Below are positions 42,391-51,564 of a stretch of DNA of 64,000 bases, in pieces. Numbering within the stretch: position 1 is the stretch's first letter; every line of letters starts with the position of its first letter. A program made the translations under genes and the position numbers. The notes under the pieces were generated by a model that was not told the origin of the DNA, did no database searches, and saw only the letters and a list, made by a program, of their open reading frames with translations. Source of the DNA: Myxococcus landrumus (GTDB lineage Bacteria > Myxococcota > Myxococcia > Myxococcales > Myxococcaceae); assembly GCF_017301635.1 (NCBI RefSeq), contig NZ_CP071091.1, positions 215,001 through 279,000 on the forward strand, written 5' to 3'.

Positions 42391-43392
42391 ATGGCTAGAG
42401 CCCCAGCAGGGCCGGTGCCGGTGGTGGTCATGGGGCTGGGGTTCATCGGGCAGGAGATTTGTAAAGCTGCCCTGTCCAGTCCCGAAGTCGAGTTGATTGG
42501 GGCCGTGGATACCCACGCCGCCCTGGTGGGTCGTCCACTGGGAGACGTCCTGGGAGGACCGGCGCCCCGCGTCAAGGTGGTGGACTCGTTGGAGAAGGCG
42601 GTGGGGCGGCGCAAGGGCGCGGTGCTGCTGCACGCGACGGGCTCCCGGCTGCCGCAGGTGATGGACCAATTGCTGGCGGCGCTGAAGCTGGGGCTGCCGG
42701 TGGTGAGCACCTGCGAGGAGTTGGCGTTCCCGTACCTCAAGTACCCGGAGCTGGCGGACAAGCTGGACCAGGCCGCGCAGCGCGCGGAGGTCTCCATCCT
42801 GGGCGCGGGCGTCAATCCGGGCTTCGTGCTGGACCGGCTGGTGGCTACCGCGGGGCTGGTGTGTGGCCCGGTGCGGCGCGCCACGGTGACGCGGGTGGTG
42901 GATGCGCGCACCCGGCGAGAGGCGCTGCAGCGCAAGGTGGGCGCGGGGCTGACGGAGGAAGAGTTCTTCGAGTTGGTGGATGGTGAGCAACTCGGCCACG
43001 TGGGCCTGGTGGAGTCCGCGGCACTCGCGGCCCTGGGCCTGGGGTTGGATTGTGATGATTACGAAGAAGAGGTAGCCCCCGTCTTCGCCGAGGAAGACAT
43101 CCTCGGTGGCGCGTTTACCGTGAAGAAGGGGCGGGTGGCGGGCATGTTCCAGTCAGTGGTGGGGTTGGAGGACGGACAAGAGCGGGTCCGACTGGAACTG
43201 ACCATCGCCATGGGGGCGGATGAACCGAAGGACCGCATCGAAATCGATGCGGAGCCTCGTTTGGTGTTGGAAATCCCGGGGGGAGTGGCAGGCGACCGGG
43301 CCACCGCGAATGTGCTGGTGAATGCCGCGCCACGCTTGACGGCTGCCGAAGCAGGGCTCCTCACGGTGCTCGAGCTTCCGGCCGGACGCTAG
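42391..43392 (+). CDS. DapB-fold NAD(P)-dependent dehydrogenase, 2,4-diaminopentanoate dehydrogenase-like
   Basis: A 333-residue protein with an N-terminal Rossmann motif (VVMGLGFIGQEICKAAL). Its layout resembles dihydrodipicolinate reductase-related oxidoreductases. The segment GAGVNPGFVLDRL and the length are closer to 2,4-diaminopentanoate dehydrogenase than to true DapB (about 270 residues). It is therefore unlikely to be the lysine-biosynthetic DapB. The substrate is not known. Two dehydratase-like genes follow within 16 bases, so it may reduce an intermediate linked to fatty or amino-acid metabolism. Confidence 0.7.
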   Translation: MARAPAGPVPVVVMGLGFIGQEICKAALSSPEVELIGAVDTHAALVGRPLGDVLGGPAPRVKVVDSLEKAVGRRKGAVLLHATGSRLPQVMDQLLAALKLGLPVVSTCEELAFPYLKYPELADKLDQAAQRAEVSILGAGVNPGFVLDRLVATAGLVCGPVRRATVTRVVDARTRREALQRKVGAGLTEEEFFELVDGEQLGHVGLVESAALAALGLGLDCDDYEEEVAPVFAEEDILGGAFTVKKGRVAGMFQSVVGLEDGQERVRLELTIAMGADEPKDRIEIDAEPRLVLEIPGGVAGDRATANVLVNAAPRLTAAEAGLLTVLELPAGR

Positions 43393-43408
43393 AGTCAGGA
43401 GAGGGCCA

Positions 43409-43858
43409 ATGCTGGACAAGAATGCCATCGGCCGTGCCTCGCCGCCGACGCTCAACGAAGTGGAGAAAGGCGCCATCCGCCGCTTCGCGGAGGCCATCGG
43501 GGACTACAATCCCATCTACTACGACGAGGAGTACGCTCGAGCGTCCGGGTACCCGACCATCATCGCTCCGCCCACTTTCCCGGCCTCGTTTCATTCGGCC
43601 GCGGACCTGAGGGAGCTGCTGGGGGTGGGCATCAAGAGCCTGCTCCACGCGGAGCAGGGCTTCGACTACGAGCGCCCCATCTTCGCCGGGGACCGCATCT
43701 ACGTATCCACCCGCGTCGCGGACGTCTCCGAGCGCCAAGGCATGTCCGGGAAGATGGACATCGCGGTCATCGAGGACGAAGGCCGCGACGAGGAAGGCAA
43801 CCTGGTGTTCCGCGCCCGCCGGACGTTGGTCGTCCGAGCCACGAAGGAGACCCCGTGA
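43409..43858 (+). CDS. MaoC-like (hot-dog) dehydratase subunit, HadA-like
   Basis: A 149-residue hot-dog protein with the motif AIGDYNPIYYDEEYA. In active R-specific hydratases and dehydratases this motif reads GDxNPxH; here the catalytic His is Tyr. That is the pattern of the non-catalytic HadA subunit, which binds substrate next to an active HadB. The next gene, overlapping by one base, keeps the Asp-His pair, so the two probably form a heterodimer that dehydrates or hydrates 3-hydroxyacyl thioesters. Confidence 0.85.
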   Translation: MLDKNAIGRASPPTLNEVEKGAIRRFAEAIGDYNPIYYDEEYARASGYPTIIAPPTFPASFHSAADLRELLGVGIKSLLHAEQGFDYERPIFAGDRIYVSTRVADVSERQGMSGKMDIAVIEDEGRDEEGNLVFRARRTLVVRATKETP

Positions 43859-44532
43859 TGCCCGCCCGAAAGCTCTACTTCGAGGCCATCCGCGTCGGCG
43901 ATGAACTTCCCGCGCTGGCCAAGGCCCCCGTGGACCGCGTCCAGTTGGCTCGCTATGCGGGCGCGTCGGGGGACTACAACCCCGTTCACGTCGACGAGCT
44001 CTACGCGAAGAGCGTGGGCATGCCGAGCGTCTACGCCCCTGGAATGCTCGTCATGGGCATGCTCGGCCAGCTCATCAGCGACTGGGCCCGGGGCGGGCAG
44101 ATGCGGCGCTACAACGTGCGCTTCATCAAGATGGTGTGGCCCGGTGACACCGTCGTCTGCAAGGGCCGGGTGAGCAACCGCCACGGCACCGCGGGCCGCT
44201 ACTTCGTGGATATCGACCTGTGGGCGGAGAACCAGCGCGGCGAGCTGGTGATGAAGGGCGGCGCGCAGATTCAGCTCTTCTACTCGCTGGAGGACGAGAA
44301 CCGGCAGCGCTCGGGTCAGTCCCCCATCGTCATCGAGGTGCCGCGCGAGAGCCTGGCCAACACCCCCGCGGCTGCGGCGGGTGGGGGAGCAGGCGATGGG
44401 TCGCCCGCCACCGAGGACGACGAGGCTTCCGACGAGCGGCGCACGGGCGCCACCTCCAAGAAGACCGCCCCTCGGGAGAAGCCCGCCGCCAAGACGGCGA
44501 CACTCCCGTCGCCGAAGAAGCCCAAGAAGTAG
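43858..44532 (+). CDS. MaoC-like dehydratase, HadB-like catalytic subunit with a basic C-terminal tail
   Basis: A 224-residue protein. Residues 1-145 form the hot-dog domain with the full motif ASGDYNPVHVDELYA, containing the catalytic Asp and His. Residues 160-224 are an unstructured tail rich in Ala, Glu, Lys and Pro that turns basic at the end (KKTAPREKPAAKTA, PKKPKK). Usual HadB proteins stop near residue 145. The ATG overlaps the upstream stop (TGATG) with AAGGAGA seven bases before it. The tail is the odd feature; it may recruit the enzyme to a membrane, nucleic acid or partner. Confidence 0.85.
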   Translation: MPARKLYFEAIRVGDELPALAKAPVDRVQLARYAGASGDYNPVHVDELYAKSVGMPSVYAPGMLVMGMLGQLISDWARGGQMRRYNVRFIKMVWPGDTVVCKGRVSNRHGTAGRYFVDIDLWAENQRGELVMKGGAQIQLFYSLEDENRQRSGQSPIVIEVPRESLANTPAAAAGGGAGDGSPATEDDEASDERRTGATSKKTAPREKPAAKTATLPSPKKPKK

Positions 44533-44550
44533 CGCTTTCCCTCTCCTTGG

Positions 44551-44580
44551 CGTGAGGGGCCCAGGCTGGCCCCTCAACGC
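44551..44580 (+). terminator. Hairpin after the dehydratase pair, probable terminator
   Basis: A 9-bp stem (TGAGGGGCC against GGCCCCTCA) with a six-base loop, extendable by flanking GCG/CGC pairs. It stands 20 bases after the HadB-like stop. No T-run. Confidence 0.5.
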
Positions 44581-44596
44581 AGGGTGTCATTCAGGG

Positions 44597-44625
44597 TTGA
44601 CTCAAAAATCAGTCGCCGCCACACT
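44597..44625 (+). promoter_or_regulatory. Candidate promoter for the acyl-CoA dehydrogenase gene
   Basis: TTGACT (44597-44602) and CACACT (44620-44625) are 17 bases apart. The start site would be near 44632, 70 bases before the start codon. The -10 match is modest. Confidence 0.35.
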
Positions 44626-44701
44626 TCGTGTGTCTCATTCGTGCCGCTGACCCAAGGCCCTCTGGGGAGGGTAGGCAGCGAGCCAACACGCAGGAGTGGC
44701 C

Positions 44702-46546
44702 ATGTCCGCCGGCATCAACACCTACAAGACCGACCTTCGAGAGATTTACTTCACGTTGTTCGAGCAGTTCGGCTTCGGCCAGGTGGCCGGTCAGGCGCCC
44801 TATGACGCCTGGGGCTCGGATGAGGCCCGGGCGGTGCTGTCGGAGACGTACCGCTTCGCGCGCGAGGTGCTGGGGCCCCTCAACTCGGTGGGCGACCGCG
44901 AGGGCTGTCGGGTGGAGAATGGCTCGGTCCTGACGCCCACGGGCTTCAAGGACGCGTGGAAGAAGCTCTACGAGCAGGGCTTCAAGACGGTGTCGGTCAG
45001 CCCGGAGCACGGTGGCCAGGGCGCGCCGATGATGCTGCAGGTGACGGTGGAGGAGCTGCTATCGGGCTCCAACTCGGCCTTCAACATGTACCCGGGCCTG
45101 GCGTTCGGCGCGGCGGAAGTCATCGCCGAGTGCGGCACGAAGGAGCAGCAGCACCAGTTCGTGGAGCGCATGCTGAACGGGACGTGGGGCGGCACCATGT
45201 GCCTCACGGAGCCGCACGCCGGCTCCGACGTGGGCGCGGCGAAGTCCACCGCGCGCCGCAACGGCGACGGGACGTACAGCATCAAGGGGACGAAGATCTT
45301 CATCTCCGGCGGCGACCACGACATGGCGGACAACGTCATCCACCTGGTCCTCGCGCGCATCGACGGCGCGGCGCCCGGCACCAAGGGCCTGTCGCTGTTC
45401 ATCGTCCCCAAGATGCGCATCAACGCGGACGGCAGCGCGGGCAAGGCGAACGACGTGTCCGTGGGCTCCATCGAGCACAAGATGGGCATCAACGGCTCCG
45501 CCACCTGTGTGCTGAACTTCGGTGAGAGCGACGGCTGTCTGGGCGAGCTCGTCGGCACCGTCGAGCACGTCGGCATGAGCCAGATGTTCAAGATGATGAA
45601 CGGCGCGCGCATCGCCGTGGGCATCCAGGGCGTCTCGCTGGCGGCGGCCGCGTACTACAACGCGCTGGACTACGCGAAGGACCGCAAACAGGGCTCGCAC
45701 TTCACCAAGTGGAAGGACCCCACCGCGCCGCGCGCCGCCATCATCGAGCACCCGGACGTCCGGCGCATGCTGCTGGACATGAAGTCCCACGTGGAGGGCA
45801 TCCGCGCGCTCATCATTAAGCTGGCCCACCACCTGGACAAGGCGCGGCAGCTGGCGGGCAAGGACGACGAGGCGGCCACCTACCACAAGGGCCAGGTGGA
45901 GCTGCTCACCCCGCTCGTGAAGTCCTACGGCTCCGACCAGGCGTACCGGATCTGCTCGCAGGCCATCCAGGTGTACGGCGGCGCCGGCTACATCCAGGAC
46001 TACCCGGTGGAGCAGTACACGCGTGACTCGAAGATCTTCTCCATCTACGAGGGCACCAACCACATCCAGGCCATGGACCTGGTGGGCCGCAAGCTGGGTC
46101 AGTCCGGCGGCATGTTCTTCCAGCAGTTCATGGGCGACGTGGGCTCCTTCGTCGAGGCGCACCGCGAGAACCCGGTGTACGGCGACGCGGTGAAGGCCCT
46201 GGCGAGCGCGCAGGAGGCGCTGATGTCCAGCGCGATGATGCTGTTCGGCTGGTCGCAGGACGGCGGCAAGTTCCCGCTGATTCCGCTGTCCGCCAACCGC
46301 TTCCTCAACATGATGTCCGAGGTCGCCGTGGGCTGGCTGCTGCTGGACGCGGCGCTCATCGCGGACAAGGCGGCGGCCGCGCTGTCGGCGGACCACCCGG
46401 ACCGCGCCTTCTACGACGGCAAGAAGTTCAGCGCGCTGTTCTACGCGCGCAACGTGCTGCCCGGCGTGGAGCAGGCCGCGCGGCTCATCGCCCTCGAGGA
46501 CACGTCCCCGGTGGACATCTCCGACGCCGCGTTCGGTGGCGTCTGA
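44702..46546 (+). CDS. Acyl-CoA dehydrogenase, long (DmdC/FadE12-like) form
   Basis: A 614-residue FAD enzyme that introduces the 2,3 double bond into acyl-CoA. Family motifs are LTEPHAGSDVG, the FAD-binding GTKIFISGGDHD and YEGTNHIQAMDLVGRK near residues 443-458. The protein is about 200 residues longer than short-chain forms and has the extra C-terminal domain of the long subgroup. AGGAG lies five bases before the ATG. It probably acts in beta-oxidation or branched-acid breakdown; the dehydratase pair upstream would supply a related step. Confidence 0.93.
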   Translation: MSAGINTYKTDLREIYFTLFEQFGFGQVAGQAPYDAWGSDEARAVLSETYRFAREVLGPLNSVGDREGCRVENGSVLTPTGFKDAWKKLYEQGFKTVSVSPEHGGQGAPMMLQVTVEELLSGSNSAFNMYPGLAFGAAEVIAECGTKEQQHQFVERMLNGTWGGTMCLTEPHAGSDVGAAKSTARRNGDGTYSIKGTKIFISGGDHDMADNVIHLVLARIDGAAPGTKGLSLFIVPKMRINADGSAGKANDVSVGSIEHKMGINGSATCVLNFGESDGCLGELVGTVEHVGMSQMFKMMNGARIAVGIQGVSLAAAAYYNALDYAKDRKQGSHFTKWKDPTAPRAAIIEHPDVRRMLLDMKSHVEGIRALIIKLAHHLDKARQLAGKDDEAATYHKGQVELLTPLVKSYGSDQAYRICSQAIQVYGGAGYIQDYPVEQYTRDSKIFSIYEGTNHIQAMDLVGRKLGQSGGMFFQQFMGDVGSFVEAHRENPVYGDAVKALASAQEALMSSAMMLFGWSQDGGKFPLIPLSANRFLNMMSEVAVGWLLLDAALIADKAAAALSADHPDRAFYDGKKFSALFYARNVLPGVEQAARLIALEDTSPVDISDAAFGGV

Positions 46547-46600
46547 GCCTCACCGCTGACCCGGGAGGGCTCACGAAGCAGTGAGCCCCTCTCGACGCAA

Positions 46601-46648
46601 GAAGGCCACCGGGAAGCCGACACTGGCTTCGACGGTGGCCTTCGTGTT
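46601..46648. terminator. Strong bidirectional terminator
   Basis: GAAGGCCACC pairs with GGTGGCCTTC, and an inner GAAGCC/GGCTTC helix extends it. It is followed by GTGTTT. It lies between the convergent stops of the acyl-CoA dehydrogenase and the ExbD-type gene. Confidence 0.8.
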
Positions 46649-46657
46649 TCCGGAAAG

Positions 46658-47110
46658 CTATTCGCCTTCGCGCACGCCGATGGCGAGCTGCCCGAGGCCC
46701 GCCTTCTTCGCCAGCTCCATCACCTGCACCACGGTGCCGTGGGGGACGCCCTCGTCGGCCTGGACGATGACGACGGTGTCCGGGTCCTTCACCTTGGCTG
46801 CATCAAAGGACTTCTGGAGCTCGTCCTGGCTGACGACGTTGCCGGCCAGCACGAAGCGGCCGTCCGCGAGCACCGCCACGGACAGGTCCGTGGTGCGCGC
46901 GGTGACGTCCGCGGCGCCGCCCTTGGGCAGGTTGACCTTGAGGCCCGCCTTGGCGCCTCCGCCGGGTCCCTGCTGGACGATGACGGAGCTGGTCACCATG
47001 AAGATGATGAGCAGCACGAGGAAGATGTCGGTGAGCGGGGTGATGTTGATTTCGGCGAAGACGCCCTCTTCGCCTTCGTCACCGGACCCCGGTGTCTTGC
47101 CCATGGCCAT
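46658..47110 (-). CDS. ExbD/TolR-type proton-channel subunit
   Basis: A 150-residue protein with one N-terminal span carrying NITPLTDIFLVLLIIFMVTSS; Asp28 is the conserved proton-carrying aspartate. A small periplasmic domain follows. Together with the upstream ExbB-type protein it should form a proton-driven motor in the inner membrane. GGGGAGA lies six bases before the ATG. No TonB or TolA partner is adjacent, so it may serve a TonB elsewhere, Tol-Pal, or gliding-type transport. Confidence 0.93.
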   Translation of the reverse strand: MAMGKTPGSGDEGEEGVFAEINITPLTDIFLVLLIIFMVTSSVIVQQGPGGGAKAGLKVNLPKGGAADVTARTTDLSVAVLADGRFVLAGNVVSQDELQKSFDAAKVKDPDTVVIVQADEGVPHGTVVQVMELAKKAGLGQLAIGVREGE

Positions 47111-47128
47111 GGTGGTTCTCCCCGGGGC

Positions 47129-47851
47129 TCAGGCCGGTTGCGAGTCGGTGCGCGGCGGGGTGGGGGAGGCGGCCTCGGGACGGGGCGCGGGCTCCGGGGG
47201 GACGCCCGAGGCGCGCTCCTTGAGCAGCTCCGCGAACTCGTCGCCCAGCAGCCGCAGCTCCACCAGCACGCGCGACAGGCGGGCCTGGAAGTAGTTGTAG
47301 AAGACCATGGCCTGCACGGCGACGAGGATGCCGACGGCGGTGGCGACGAGCGCCTCGGAGATGCCCGTCATCACGGCGCCGGTGCCTCCAGTGCCGCCCG
47401 ACTCCACGTCCAGGCCCAGGTCCTTGAACGAGCGCATGATGCCGGCCACGGTGCCGAACAAGCCCACGAAGGGCGTGATGGAGCCGATGGTGGCGAGAAT
47501 CCACAGGTTGCGGCGCAGCTTGAGGCCCACCTGCGCGCGCTCGCGCTCCACGGCGGCCTCCACGCCCGCGCCCCCGGAGGCGCGCGTGCGCTCCCAGCGG
47601 TCGAATCCGGCGAGGAAGATGTCGGCGGCGACGGCGTTCGAGCGCTCGGCCGCGGTGCGGGCGGCGACGACGTCCCCGCGCAACAGGTGCTTGTTGACCG
47701 CCTCGCCCAACAGGCGGGAGCGTTCGCTGACGCCCCACAGGGCGATGATTCGCTCGACGGCGACGATGAGCGCGCCCACGGAGGCGAGGAGGAGCAGCGC
47801 CAACGTGACGCCGCCAAGGCGGAGGTAATGCAGGATGTCGTTCAGGCTCAT
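47129..47851 (-). CDS. MotA/TolQ/ExbB-type proton-channel protein
   Basis: A 240-residue protein with a first span at about 15-37 and two further spans near 113-135 and 155-180. The conserved TIGSITPFVGLFGTVAGIM and ALVATAVGILVAV segments are the family signature. A Pro-rich tail of 25 residues closes it. The ATG at 47851 follows from the usual N-terminus; the frame is open further upstream over the divergent gene. It lies 18 bases before the ExbD-type gene. Confidence 0.93.
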   Translation of the reverse strand: MSLNDILHYLRLGGVTLALLLLASVGALIVAVERIIALWGVSERSRLLGEAVNKHLLRGDVVAARTAAERSNAVAADIFLAGFDRWERTRASGGAGVEAAVERERAQVGLKLRRNLWILATIGSITPFVGLFGTVAGIMRSFKDLGLDVESGGTGGTGAVMTGISEALVATAVGILVAVQAMVFYNYFQARLSRVLVELRLLGDEFAELLKERASGVPPEPAPRPEAASPTPPRTDSQPA

Positions 47852-47894
47852 TGGTGGGTGACCTGGCAGGGCGCCATGGCCCAGACTACGAGAT

Positions 47895-48725
47895 ATGAAC
47901 CGCGCAGCCGCCGCAATCTTCCTGGTCGTCCTCTGTTCGGCCTGCCCCAGGCGCATCGAGTTCGGCCCAGAAGGGCAGCTCACCGACGCCGACGTCGTCT
48001 ATCAGCACGTCCGGCGGAACCAGGACAACGTCGTGACGTTGGAGGGGGACGCGAAGCTGCGCGTCGAGTCCCCCCAGCAGAGTGGCACCATCGGGATGTT
48101 CCTCGCCGTCACCCGGCCAGCCCTCCTGCACCTGGAGACGTTCGATTTCTTCAACCGGCCCCTCGCCTCCCTCGTCGCGGACGGGACGCGCTTCGGCCTG
48201 TACCAGTCCGAGGGGAACACCTTCTATCAGGGCCCCGCGAGCCCGCAGAACGTCTCGCGCTTCCTGCCCGTCGTCCTGCCAGGCGAGGAACTGGTGGCCA
48301 TCATGCTGGGCCAGGTGCCCCTCATCCCCGCCGAGCGCAAGACGCTGGAGCTGGACACGAAGGAGGGGGTCTACGTGCTGACACTCTACCGGGGAGCCGC
48401 CACCCAGGTGCTTCGGGTTCACCCCAAGTATCTGCGCGTGGTGAAGAGCGAGGTGCGGGGAGTGCCGGGGTATGACCTGGGCTTCGACGACTTCCTGGAG
48501 CGCGGGGGGCTCATCTTCCCGGGCAAGGTGGAGCTGGTCGCGAAGCAGGCGGCCACGCGGCTGGAGCTTCGCTATCAGCAAATCAAGCTGAACGGCCGGC
48601 CGGACCTGACGCTCTACGAGTTGACCCCGCCCGAGGGCGCGAAGGTCGTCGAAGTGGATGAGGTGGGGAGGGAGCTGCCGGCCGCGGGGCATGAGTCGCC
48701 AGCACCCCCAGTGCCGGGTTCCTGA
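47895..48725 (+). CDS. LolB-like/DUF4292 outer-membrane lipoprotein
   Basis: A 276-residue lipoprotein; LCSAC places the lipidated cysteine at residue 17. The mature part has the strand pattern of LolA/LolB-like folds, with LEGDAKLRVESP, FFNRPLASLVADGTRFGLY and LYRG segments. It may help insert lipoproteins or other lipids into the outer membrane. A short hairpin (CCTGA/TCAGG) follows the stop. It is divergent from the ExbB/ExbD genes with only 43 bases between the starts. Confidence 0.75.
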   Translation: MNRAAAAIFLVVLCSACPRRIEFGPEGQLTDADVVYQHVRRNQDNVVTLEGDAKLRVESPQQSGTIGMFLAVTRPALLHLETFDFFNRPLASLVADGTRFGLYQSEGNTFYQGPASPQNVSRFLPVVLPGEELVAIMLGQVPLIPAERKTLELDTKEGVYVLTLYRGAATQVLRVHPKYLRVVKSEVRGVPGYDLGFDDFLERGGLIFPGKVELVAKQAATRLELRYQQIKLNGRPDLTLYELTPPEGAKVVEVDEVGRELPAAGHESPAPPVPGS

Positions 48726-48784
48726 CCTGTCAGGCACGAAGAAGAAGCGCCGACGCCGGACTCGGGTAGAGTGCCCCCCACGAC

Positions 48785-49543
48785 ATGGCACAGATCAAGC
48801 TCGGAGAACTGCTGATCAAAGCGAATGTGCTCCAGGAGAGCCAGCTCAAGGCCGCGCTCGCCGAACAGGCGAAGTGGGGCGGAAAGCTTGGGGAGATCCT
48901 GGTCCGGATGAGCCTCGTCTCCGAGGACATCCTGGTGCGTGCGCTGTCCAAGCAGCTTGGGATGCCGGCGGTGAACCTGGACTCGGTGCAGGTTCTGCCG
49001 CCGCACGTGAAGGCGAAGATTCCGGTGCAGACGGCGCGGGACTTCTCGGTGCTGCCGCTGCAGCTCCGCGACGAGGGCAAGACGCTGGTGGTCGCGATGA
49101 GCGACCCGCTCAACGTGCGGATGCTGGACGAGCTTCGCGCGGTGGCCAAGTGCCGCATCATCCCCAACGTGGCGGGCCGGTCCTCCATTGCCCGGGCCTT
49201 TGCTCGTCTCTACGAGCAGAACATGGAGCTGGAGGACGCGGACACCAACTTCAAGGTGGTGGACGCCCAGGGCCGCACGGTGGTGAAGAACCTCAAGGAC
49301 CTGGACCCGGCGGCCGCCGCCGTCGTCTCCGCGCCCAAGCCCCCGCCCGCCGCCGCTCGTCCCGCTCCGGCGCCAGAGCCCGCGGCCCGGGGTGGCGCGG
49401 GAGGTGGCAGCCCCGCCGACCTGTTGCGCAGCGTGGAGGAAGTGCAGCGCAAGGAGGTCGCGGCCCTCAAGGCCATGGTGGAGCTGCTCATCGAGAAGGG
49501 CGTGTTCTCCCGCGAGGAGTACCTCGCCAAGGTCAAGCGGTAG
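48785..49543 (+). CDS. Stand-alone MshEN-domain protein (GspE/PilB N-terminus without ATPase)
   Basis: A 252-residue protein. Two 24-residue MshEN motifs occupy residues 5-28 and 34-57, separated by exactly five residues, as in c-di-GMP-binding MshEN domains. In both motifs the usual glycine at position 10 is replaced (Asn14 and Ser43). The T2SSE N-terminal fold continues to about residue 150. A Pro/Ala-rich linker and a C-terminal helical motif (LLIEKGVFSREEYLAK) resembling SHOCT close the protein. There is no Walker ATPase domain. It is likely a c-di-GMP-responsive or docking protein. Confidence 0.88.
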   Translation: MAQIKLGELLIKANVLQESQLKAALAEQAKWGGKLGEILVRMSLVSEDILVRALSKQLGMPAVNLDSVQVLPPHVKAKIPVQTARDFSVLPLQLRDEGKTLVVAMSDPLNVRMLDELRAVAKCRIIPNVAGRSSIARAFARLYEQNMELEDADTNFKVVDAQGRTVVKNLKDLDPAAAAVVSAPKPPPAAARPAPAPEPAARGGAGGGSPADLLRSVEEVQRKEVAALKAMVELLIEKGVFSREEYLAKVKR

Positions 49544-49552
49544 CCCTTCGTC

Positions 49553-50542
49553 ATGCGCAAGAAGATTGGTGAGCTGCTCGTCGAGGCGGGGGTGGTGACG
49601 GAGGAGCAGGTGCGGGTGGCGCTCGGGAGGCGAGGCGCTCCAGGCCAGATGCGGCTGGGCGAGACGCTGGTGGCCCAGGGGCTGTGCGCACCGGTGCACG
49701 TGGCCCGCGCGCTGGCCGTGCAGCACGGGCTGCCCTTCATGGAGTTGCCCGAGGAGATTCCCTCCGAGGTGTCCTCGCTGGTGTCCCTGGACTTCCAGTC
49801 GGAGCACCGCGTGTTGCTCTTCCGCCTGGAGGTGGAGGGGCGCAGCGAGCGCATTCATGTCGGGGTGGAAGACCCCGGAGACCTGACGTTGGTGGATGAG
49901 CTGCGCTTCCAGCTCCGCAAGCAGGTGCGGGTCTTCGTCGTGGCGTCGGACGACCTGGACACCGCGCTGGCCCGGGCGCGGGGAGAGCCGCTGGACATCG
50001 TGGAGGCGATGCCGCTGGACGAGGAGGATGGCTTGGGCCACGCCCCCTTCTCCGCGGGGACGCCACTGGAGTGGGAGATGCCGGAGACGCCGAAGCCCCC
50101 CGCCGTGAGAGCTCCACCCGCCGCCGCTCCCGCCGCGCGCCGGCCCAGCACGCCCCCTCCACCTCCCGCCGAAGCCCTTCGGCCGGGGGCGGGAGGTGAC
50201 TCGCTCGATGACCTCCTCGGCGTGAAGCCCGCCGCGCGTCCTCCTCCGCCTCCCGCCCTGGGCGCGGAAGATGAGGAGCCGAGGCCTCGGGTGCCGGTGG
50301 TGCTGTTTGGTGGCGCCGCGAAGGGCTCCCAGCCCGCGCTGGCCCTCACGCCGACGCCGGACTTCTCCGATGATGACCTGGCCATCCTGGACGACCTTGA
50401 GCGCATGTCTCGCGGCGACGAGGCGGTGCTGGACACGGAGAAGGTGAAGCCCGCGCGCATGGTGGCCAGCCTCATCCGCCTGCTCATCCGCAAGGGGCTC
50501 ATCCAGGAGGTGGAGTTCCTGGAGGAGCTGGCGAAGAAGTGA
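49553..50542 (+). CDS. Second stand-alone MshEN-domain protein, paralogue of the preceding gene
   Basis: A 329-residue protein with the same order as its neighbour: MshEN motifs at residues 4-27 and 34-57, a fold to about residue 145, a Pro/Ala-rich linker and a C-terminal [17 protein letters not shown] motif. Here the motif-10 glycines are kept (Gly13 and Gly43), but the terminal Gln of motif I is Arg27 and the spacer is six residues. The start lies 10 bases after the previous stop. The GTG of the next gene overlaps its stop, so it is coupled to the Opp-type ATPase. Confidence 0.88.
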   Translation: MRKKIGELLVEAGVVTEEQVRVALGRRGAPGQMRLGETLVAQGLCAPVHVARALAVQHGLPFMELPEEIPSEVSSLVSLDFQSEHRVLLFRLEVEGRSERIHVGVEDPGDLTLVDELRFQLRKQVRVFVVASDDLDTALARARGEPLDIVEAMPLDEEDGLGHAPFSAGTPLEWEMPETPKPPAVRAPPAAAPAARRPSTPPPPPAEALRPGAGGDSLDDLLGVKPAARPPPPPALGAEDEEPRPRVPVVLFGGAAKGSQPALALTPTPDFSDDDLAILDDLERMSRGDEAVLDTEKVKPARMVASLIRLLIRKGLIQEVEFLEELAKK

Positions 50543-51564
50543 CGCACGCCGCGTCGCCCACGCACGCTGGCCCCCTGTTGGACGTCCGGGGACTCACCGT
50601 GGAGTTGTCGCGGGACGAGGGGCCGGTGCGCGCGGTGGATGGCGTGTCCTTCTCGGTTCCCCCGGGCGGCACGCTGGGCGTGGTGGGGGAGAGCGGCTGT
50701 GGAAAGAGCCTCACCGCGTTGTCCGTGTTGCGGCTCGCGCCCCAGCCGCCCATTCGGGTGGCGGCGGGCGAGGTGCTCTTCCAGGGGCGCGACCTGCTGA
50801 AGCTCTCCGACGAGGAGCTGCGGCGCGTGCGCGGACGTCACGCGGCCATGGTGTTCCAGGAGCCGATGACGTCGCTCAACCCCGTCTTCACGGTGGGGGA
50901 GCAGATCGCCGAGGGCGTCCGGCACCACCTGGGTGCCTCTCGCTCACAGGCGCGCGAGCGTGCCGTGGAGATGTTGAGGCAGGTGGGCATTCCCGCTCCA
51001 GGTGAGCGAGTGGATGCCTGGCCTCACCAGCTCTCGGGTGGAATGCGTCAGCGGGTGATGATTGCCATGGCGCTGGCGTGTGACCCGGCGCTGCTCATCG
51101 CGGACGAGCCCACCACCGCGTTGGACGTCACCATCCAGGCGCAGATTCTGGATTTGCTCAAGCGCCTGCAGGCCGAGCGCGGCATGGCGGTGATGCTCAT
51201 CACCCATGACCTGGGCGTCGTCGCCGAGAGCTGCGACACGGTGGTGGTGATGTACGCGGGGAAGGTGGTGGAGCAGGCGCCAGTGCGCGAGCTGTTCGCG
51301 CGCCCCGCCCATCCGTACACCGCGGGCCTGCTGCGTTCGCTTCCGGCGCTGGGAGGCGAGGTGGAAGCGAGTGCCTCGGGTGTCCGCCGCAGGCTGCGCG
51401 CGATTCCCGGCATGGTGCCGGCATTGGGGAGAGGGCCGTCTGGCTGTGCGTTTCGGGAGCGGTGCGAGCATGCGCGCGAGGAGTGCTCACGGGTGGCCCC
51501 GGTGCTTGAGGCCAAGCGCGGTGGCCAGCTCGCGGCCTGTCATCATCCGGTGCCCGCGCCATGA
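50539..51564 (+). CDS. Oligopeptide/dipeptide ABC transporter ATP-binding protein (OppD/DppD-like)
   Basis: A 341-residue ATPase. Walker A is GESGCGKS, the signature is LSGGMRQR and Walker B is [12 protein letters not shown]. The C-terminal oligo/dipeptide domain with four cysteines near the end (C-x5-C-x6-C type, as in 4Fe-4S sites of OppD) is present. Its GTG start overlaps the MshEN gene stop (GTGA), and its own stop overlaps the next start. No permease or binding protein is adjacent. Confidence 0.93.
   Translation: MTHAASPTHAGPLLDVRGLTVELSRDEGPVRAVDGVSFSVPPGGTLGVVGESGCGKSLTALSVLRLAPQPPIRVAAGEVLFQGRDLLKLSDEELRRVRGRHAAMVFQEPMTSLNPVFTVGEQIAEGVRHHLGASRSQARERAVEMLRQVGIPAPGERVDAWPHQLSGGMRQRVMIAMALACDPALLIADEPTTALDVTIQAQILDLLKRLQAERGMAVMLITHDLGVVAESCDTVVVMYAGKVVEQAPVRELFARPAHPYTAGLLRSLPALGGEVEASASGVRRRLRAIPGMVPALGRGPSGCAFRERCEHAREECSRVAPVLEAKRGGQLAACHHPVPAP

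Noticed and set aside
42391..43392. Assignment of this gene as lysine-biosynthetic dapB.
   Set aside because: It is about 60 residues too long and resembles 2,4-diaminopentanoate dehydrogenase-type oxidoreductases more than true DapB.
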